DNA from: Pseudoflavonifractor sp047637855
Lineage (GTDB): Bacteria > Bacillota > Clostridia > Oscillospirales > Oscillospiraceae
DNA: 10,502 nucleotides
Assembly (NCBI GenBank): GCA_047637855.1
Contig: JBLJBF010000226.1
Span: forward strand, 1 to 10,502
Direction of reading: 5' to 3'
Shown: positions 7,095 to 10,502 of the stretch, one piece after another
Layout: each line of letters starts with the position of its first letter
Numbering within the stretch: position 1 is the first letter of the stretch
Notes under the pieces: model-generated
What the model was told of the DNA's origin: nothing
The model's database searches: none
The model's input: only the letters and a program-made list of their open reading frames with translations
Translations under genes and position numbers: made by a program

Positions 7095-7418
7095 TTAGTC
7101 GCGGTTGATCAGCCGGTACATGCGCACCAGCTCGGTCACAAGGTCACGGGCCAGGGTGGCCATCATAAAGTGGTCCTGACAGTGGGAGAGCAAAATGTCC
7201 ACCTGTGGCACCCTGCCCTGCGCGTCCAGCTGTAAAAGCGCCCGGTGGGAGCGCTGCGCCTCGTTCAGCGCAGCGTCGGCCTCTTCCAAAAGGCGCTCCG
7301 CCCGGTCGTACCGCCCTTCACGGGCCTGCTCCAGCGCCTCGAAGGACGCGCCTTTAGAGGCCCCCGCGTTGGCGATAATGGTCATGGCGATCTCCTGTAA
7401 GCCCTCGTCTTGAATCAT
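7095..7418 (-). CDS. celC: PTS lactose/cellobiose-type EIIA
   Basis: A 107-residue cytoplasmic phosphocarrier of the Lac-type EIIA family, which forms a trimer of three-helix bundles and accepts phosphate from HPr. The phosphorylated residue is expected to be His79 in LLSHCQDHFM, with Asp82 (equivalent to Asp81 of lactococcal EIIA-Lac) binding the metal that holds the trimer. The N-terminal IIANAGASKGASFEALEQAREG is also typical of the family. AAAGGAG precedes the ATG at 7418 and lies in the 15-base gap after the regulator gene, so regulator and transporter are translated from one message. Nothing appears missing. Confidence 0.94.
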   Translation of the reverse strand: MIQDEGLQEIAMTIIANAGASKGASFEALEQAREGRYDRAERLLEEADAALNEAQRSHRALLQLDAQGRVPQVDILLSHCQDHFMMATLARDLVTELVRMYRLINRD

Positions 7419-7433
7419 ATGTCTCTGCTCCTT

Positions 7434-10043
7434 TCAAGTCCTGCGAATGATGCTGATGATAGTTGCGATCTCATCGTCGCTGAAGATAACGCCAAAACCC
7501 AGCTCCAGCGGCCTGAGGGCCCGGCGAAGGTCCTTGTAGCTATTGGAGTTTGCCTTGATGATAGCCTCCCGGTTCATGTTTCTGGGCTGAGGTTCCTTGC
7601 CTAACATGCGGTTTATGGCACACGCGATATGAAGGAAGAGTCCGACCTCTGTGTCCAGGGCCAATTCGGTGATCTCGGCATTGATTTGGGAGATAGCCTC
7701 GGGCAAAAGCTCCTTGAGCTTTCCGATATCCGTGTGCTCCAGGTTCTCCTTCAGGTAGCGGTAGACCTCTTCAAAGTCGATGCGGCTCCGCTCCTGCTTT
7801 TTCAGGCGGATGATGGACGGCACCTTGTCGGCAGGCGCGCCGAAGAGCTCGACGAGCGGGACAAAGGGCAGATCCATCATGTGGGGGTTGACAGGCCCGA
7901 TGAGACACTGGATGGTGCCGTTCTCCATAACCTGCAAAAGCATTTCCCGCAGAAGCTCGAGATCGCACAGCCCCAGTGGAATCACCTTCATGTCGTCGTC
8001 CAGCTCGCCGTACTGCTCCACATACTGCTTGATTTGTTCGGCGCCACCCACCCCTGTGGCACAGAGGGTGACGATGACCCGCCACATCGGGCGGCGCAGG
8101 TCGGTAAGCGAGGCGAGGACCGTTTTATGCAGGCTGTTCAGACTGCCGTTGAATCCCGTGTGCCGGGTCCATTCGATCCCCAGATTGGTGATAGGGAAGC
8201 GGACCCAGCGCAGCTCTACCCCGGTCTCGGACGCGGCGATGCGGAGCATATTGCCCAGCAAAGCCATGTCGTAGACGACGAGGACGCCGCCGCCGCGGTC
8301 GGCCCGCGCCACCGCCGCTTTGACGGCGGAATAGGTATCATGGTCGGATTGCCCGAAGGGGACGTCGCAGGCAAAGACATTGCCGCTGTGGGTGATGGCC
8401 TCCACCGTTCGGGCCAGCGTGGTCGCCATCGCGTCCCCGTGGTAGAGGAAAAGGAGGGTGGGGCCGGTGGACGCCGTATCCACCTCCGGCTGGCTGGCAA
8501 TAAAGAGGGTAAGAAAAATGATCTCATCCGTCGGGAGGTAGAGCGCCAGCTCCTCGGCCGCCCGTACCGCCAGTTGGAGAGCCAGCGCGTACTCGGCGTG
8601 GTTGCGCTCCATGACCAGCTTCAGCTTATCCCCGTCAAAACGCTGGCCCCGCGGTCTGCCGTCCAAAAGACTCTGAAGATGCAGGCAGAAGCCGTATACC
8701 GCGGAGGGCGGCAGGGTGTGGCCGGTTTTAATTTGAATAGTCTTGATAAATTCCTCCACCAGATTGATGACCCGCTCGTCCACCAGACGGGAGAGCTGCT
8801 CCCGGTTCACCACCTGGTTCATGACCGCGCGGCGATATTGTTCCAGCATGGCGGACACGGTGGCGTTCATGGCCGCGCCGATATCTTCCTCCTCCAGTCC
8901 CATATTGGAGAGCTCGCGGAAACGGCGGTCCATATCGTCGTAGATGGAGGTATCACCCAGCTTTTCCCGATCCATGGGCGTCATCTCCACCGTATCCTGA
9001 TCGAAGGTGAAGGTATAGCCGGCAGGAGCGATCCCCTCCACCTCGTCCCGGAGCTTGCCATAATTGAGGAAACCCTTTCGGATGGCGCCGGAAAAGTCGC
9101 TCATATAGAGATGGAGGGGCTTGCTGCCGCCCCGCTCCCGCACATAGGCGTTGGCGCAGCCCAGCTTGATATCCCCCTTGAGCTGGGTGAGGTTCATGGG
9201 GCAGTCATAGAGGAGGAGACTGCGGAGCAACTCTCCCTCCACGGTGATCCTGCGCTTTGCGCGGACCGCTTCCAGGGTAAAAAAACGCTTTACCAGCTCC
9301 AGACGCTCCTGCATGGCGCGCTGCGCGAGCGTAGGCAGGGTGATGACGACGGGGATACGCCGCTCAAACTCGGCGATGGATTCCCGGCTCATGCTGTCAC
9401 AGGTGACGATGACGATGGGCTCCCCGGTGCGCGCGTCTTCCGGCGGGCGCTTGGCGGGGTCCAGCTTGTCGCAGATCTGGCTCCGCAGACGCAGAGACAG
9501 CAAGTGGGCATTGTCAAGGAGGAGTACGCCGGGGCCGGACTGGAAAAGCCCCGGCTTCTTTCCCACTCCGAAAAGCGTGTGCATGGCACGGGCGTCGTCC
9601 CCCTGATAGTCCCGGCAGTTAAAAACCGTGATGGGGGTCTCCCGCGGGAGGGCATCGCTCTCTATCGTAAAGCGGTGGATGACCTGGGCCAGAAAACTCT
9701 TCCCCGTGCCGCTCTCGCCTAAAATGAGGATGTCCAGGCTCCGCTGGGGATATAGGGCCGCGGCCTTGGCAAGCTGTACCGCCCGCCGCAGACTCCCGTT
9801 CCACCCGATCAGATTTTTAAAGGCGGCGGACTCCGCCCCCTCCTGCCAGGCATAGTAAAGCACAGGGCGGCCCTGCCTTTTGCCGATGACCCCTTCGGCA
9901 ACCAGCTCGTTGAGGATGCTGCTCACGTTGGTGCGCTGAGTTCCCAGTGTATCGGCCAGGTATTGGGTGGAAATACCCCCTCCTCCGGACTCGGCGGAAT
10001 GGGCCTGAATCAGGTCTAAAATCTGCTCTCTGTTGGTTTTCAT
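7434..10043 (-). CDS. LevR-type PRD regulator lacking the sigma-54 contact loop
   Basis: The 869-residue protein has the LevR/ManR layout, in which PTS phosphorylation of PRD and EII-like domains controls an AAA+ module. Approximate order: winged HTH 1-65; AAA+ 80-320 with Walker A GESGTGKS (109-116); PRD1 about 415-520 with His455 and His482; EIIA-Man-like domain about 527-640 with His535 in LYHGDAMA; EIIB-Gat-like segment from 653 with Cys661 in CATGVGG; PRD2 about 755-869 with His805. Two defects stand out. Between LFG (157-159) and GLF (165-167) only five residues remain where sigma-54 activators carry the GAFTGA loop, and Walker B reads GVLLLDNAH with Asn178 replacing the catalytic Glu. 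The start at 10043 was chosen because GGAGG lies 9 bases upstream; the frame is open to 10097 but that ATG has no such site. It is the first gene of the operon. Function as a PTS-controlled regulator is likely, its mechanism is open. Confidence 0.88.
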   Translation of the reverse strand: MKTNREQILDLIQAHSAESGGGGISTQYLADTLGTQRTNVSSILNELVAEGVIGKRQGRPVLYYAWQEGAESAAFKNLIGWNGSLRRAVQLAKAAALYPQRSLDILILGESGTGKSFLAQVIHRFTIESDALPRETPITVFNCRDYQGDDARAMHTLFGVGKKPGLFQSGPGVLLLDNAHLLSLRLRSQICDKLDPAKRPPEDARTGEPIVIVTCDSMSRESIAEFERRIPVVITLPTLAQRAMQERLELVKRFFTLEAVRAKRRITVEGELLRSLLLYDCPMNLTQLKGDIKLGCANAYVRERGGSKPLHLYMSDFSGAIRKGFLNYGKLRDEVEGIAPAGYTFTFDQDTVEMTPMDREKLGDTSIYDDMDRRFRELSNMGLEEEDIGAAMNATVSAMLEQYRRAVMNQVVNREQLSRLVDERVINLVEEFIKTIQIKTGHTLPPSAVYGFCLHLQSLLDGRPRGQRFDGDKLKLVMERNHAEYALALQLAVRAAEELALYLPTDEIIFLTLFIASQPEVDTASTGPTLLFLYHGDAMATTLARTVEAITHSGNVFACDVPFGQSDHDTYSAVKAAVARADRGGGVLVVYDMALLGNMLRIAASETGVELRWVRFPITNLGIEWTRHTGFNGSLNSLHKTVLASLTDLRRPMWRVIVTLCATGVGGAEQIKQYVEQYGELDDDMKVIPLGLCDLELLREMLLQVMENGTIQCLIGPVNPHMMDLPFVPLVELFGAPADKVPSIIRLKKQERSRIDFEEVYRYLKENLEHTDIGKLKELLPEAISQINAEITELALDTEVGLFLHIACAINRMLGKEPQPRNMNREAIIKANSNSYKDLRRALRPLELGFGVIFSDDEIATIISIIRRT

Positions 10044-10088
10044 CTCAGAACACCTCCAAGGAGAGTATACACTTATTCCGACGTGACA

Positions 10089-10117
10089 ACCATACACTAA
10101 CTTTTCAAAGCCGTCAA
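10089..10117 (-). promoter_or_regulatory. Sigma-A-type promoter of the levR-like/PTS operon
   Basis: On the minus strand TTGACG (10112-10117), a 17-base spacer and TATGGT (10089-10094) form a reasonable sigma-A promoter, 5 of 6 and 4 of 6 matches. Transcription would start near 10082, giving a leader of about 40 bases. A second TATACT at 10065-10070 lacks a good -35 box at correct spacing. No GG-N10-GC type -24/-12 element was found in this gap. Confidence 0.5.
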
Positions 10118-10208
10118 AGCAGGGGCCTTATACGCACGGACTCTGTGGGCATACACAGTATTACAATTTTTGAGGGAAGCATGAGACAGTTCTTTGTGTG
10201 AAGCATAC

Positions 10209-10259
10209 AATTCTGCGGCCAATCAGGCAGAATTTTGCCCTTTCCTATATTCTGCGGCC
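10209..10259. repeat. Inverted repeat plus direct copy of ATTCTGCGGCC
   Basis: AATTCTGC (10209-10216) and GCAGAATT (10227-10234) form an 8-base inverted repeat with a 10-base spacer. The 11-base word ATTCTGCGGCC at 10210-10220 is repeated exactly at 10249-10259. It may be an operator or a hairpin; the tail after the inverted repeat (TTGCCC) is too weak for a clear terminator. Confidence 0.5.
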
Positions 10260-10263
10260 TGCG

Positions 10264-10296
10264 ATTCGCCTTAGTGTATAGGGTTCAAAGGCGAAT
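10264..10296. repeat. Nine-base inverted repeat in the divergent control region
   Basis: ATTCGCCTT (10264-10272) and AAGGCGAAT (10288-10296) are perfect inverted repeats separated by 15 bases, and one AGTGTAT box lies in the spacer. A further ATTCGCC occurs at 10380-10386. The site lies about 150 bases upstream of the rightward promoter and 150 bases upstream of the leftward one, so it could serve either. No T-run follows, which argues against a terminator. Confidence 0.55.
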
Positions 10297-10445
10297 TTCA
10301 CAAAAATAGAAAGGCCCGCTTATGGGACGGCAAAACGGCCGGGAACCGGAATGACCCCAGATGCGTTTTGCTCCGCCATATTCGCCAAAATACTCGGGGC
10401 AAATTGTGCAATCTGTAGGGAACCTTTCTCTATGAAAAATATGGC

Positions 10446-10497
10446 TTTACATTTTTGCGGTGAGACAGTATAATGTAGTTGAAATATCTGGAAGGGG
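10446..10497 (+). promoter_or_regulatory. Strong sigma-A promoter and ribosome binding site of a gene beyond the window
   Basis: On the plus strand TTTACA (10446-10451), a 17-base spacer and a perfect TATAAT (10469-10474) form a near-consensus promoter. Transcription would start near 10481. GGAAGGGG at 10490-10497 looks like a ribosome binding site, so a rightward gene should begin within about ten bases after the window ends. Its product cannot be known from this sequence. The leader would be unusually short, about 25 to 30 bases. Confidence 0.75.
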
Positions 10498-10502
10498 CTC
10501 CG

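Larger units (their letters stand above)
10067..10279. promoter_or_regulatory. Recurring AGTGTAT boxes, possible operators
   Basis: The nonamer TTAGTGTAT occurs on the minus strand at 10092-10100 and on the plus strand at 10271-10279. TAAGTGTAT lies at 10067-10075 (minus) and ACTGTGTAT at 10151-10159 (minus). The first two overlap the spacer/-10 region and the transcribed start of the levR-side promoter, which is where a repressor would sit. The function is inferred only from repetition and position. Confidence 0.3.

Noticed and set aside
7629..9722. Very long plus-strand open frame (697 codons) antisense to the regulator
   Set aside because: The minus-strand protein has coherent HTH, AAA+, PRD and EII-like domains. 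The antisense translation has no recognisable motif and no ribosome binding site; it is a shadow of GC-rich codon use.
10182..10469. Direct repeat TGAGACAGT at 10182-10190 and 10461-10469
   Set aside because: A 9-base match within a 460-base region is close to chance expectation and one copy simply overlaps the -10 region of the rightward promoter.
10044..10502. Sigma-54 (-24/-12) promoter expected for a LevR-type operon
   Set aside because: No TGGCAC-N5-TTGCW-like element was found on either strand by eye, consistent with the missing GAFTGA loop.

Overview
The window looks like a chromosomal segment of a moderately GC-rich, Gram-positive anaerobe of the class Clostridia, possibly an Oscillospirales-type gut bacterium. 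That placement is inference. It rests on strong AGGAGG-type ribosome binding sites, a complete PTS operon, a LevR-type PRD regulator, a clostridial-style asparagine synthetase and a possible sporulation-type promoter. No rRNA, tRNA, CRISPR array, insertion sequence or phage gene is visible.

Left part (1-2912), nitrogen assimilation. The 5' part of gltB (glutamate synthase large subunit, reading left and out of the window) is divergent from a full-length asparagine synthetase (asnB/asnO type, reading right). The 369-base gap between them holds a near-perfect sigma-A promoter for gltB. On the asnB side it holds a sigma-E/sigma-K-like promoter and a terminator-like hairpin ending just before the asnB ribosome binding site. 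A strong bidirectional terminator follows asnB.

Middle and right part (3036-10043), a beta-glucoside PTS operon read leftwards: LevR-type regulator, EIIA, EIIB, EIIC, GH1 6-phospho-beta-glucosidase, then a YieK-like sugar-phosphate isomerase/deaminase homologue. The first five genes are separated by only 15 to 36 bases. A 208-base gap before the YieK-like gene carries what looks like the decayed N-terminus of a Cof-type HAD phosphatase. The likely pathway is uptake and phosphorylation of cellobiose or another beta-glucoside by EIIABC, using EI and HPr encoded elsewhere, followed by hydrolysis to a hexose and a hexose 6-phosphate.

The regulator is the most unusual protein. It has the LevR layout (HTH, AAA+, PRD, EIIA-like, EIIB-like, PRD), but the GAFTGA loop that contacts sigma-54 is missing and the Walker B glutamate is replaced by asparagine. 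No -24/-12 promoter is seen upstream, whereas a sigma-A type promoter is. It therefore probably no longer works as a sigma-54 activator.

Right edge (10044-10502): a 459-base divergent control region with the levR-side promoter, recurring AGTGTAT boxes, two hairpin-forming inverted repeats, and a strong rightward promoter plus ribosome binding site for a gene that starts beyond the window.
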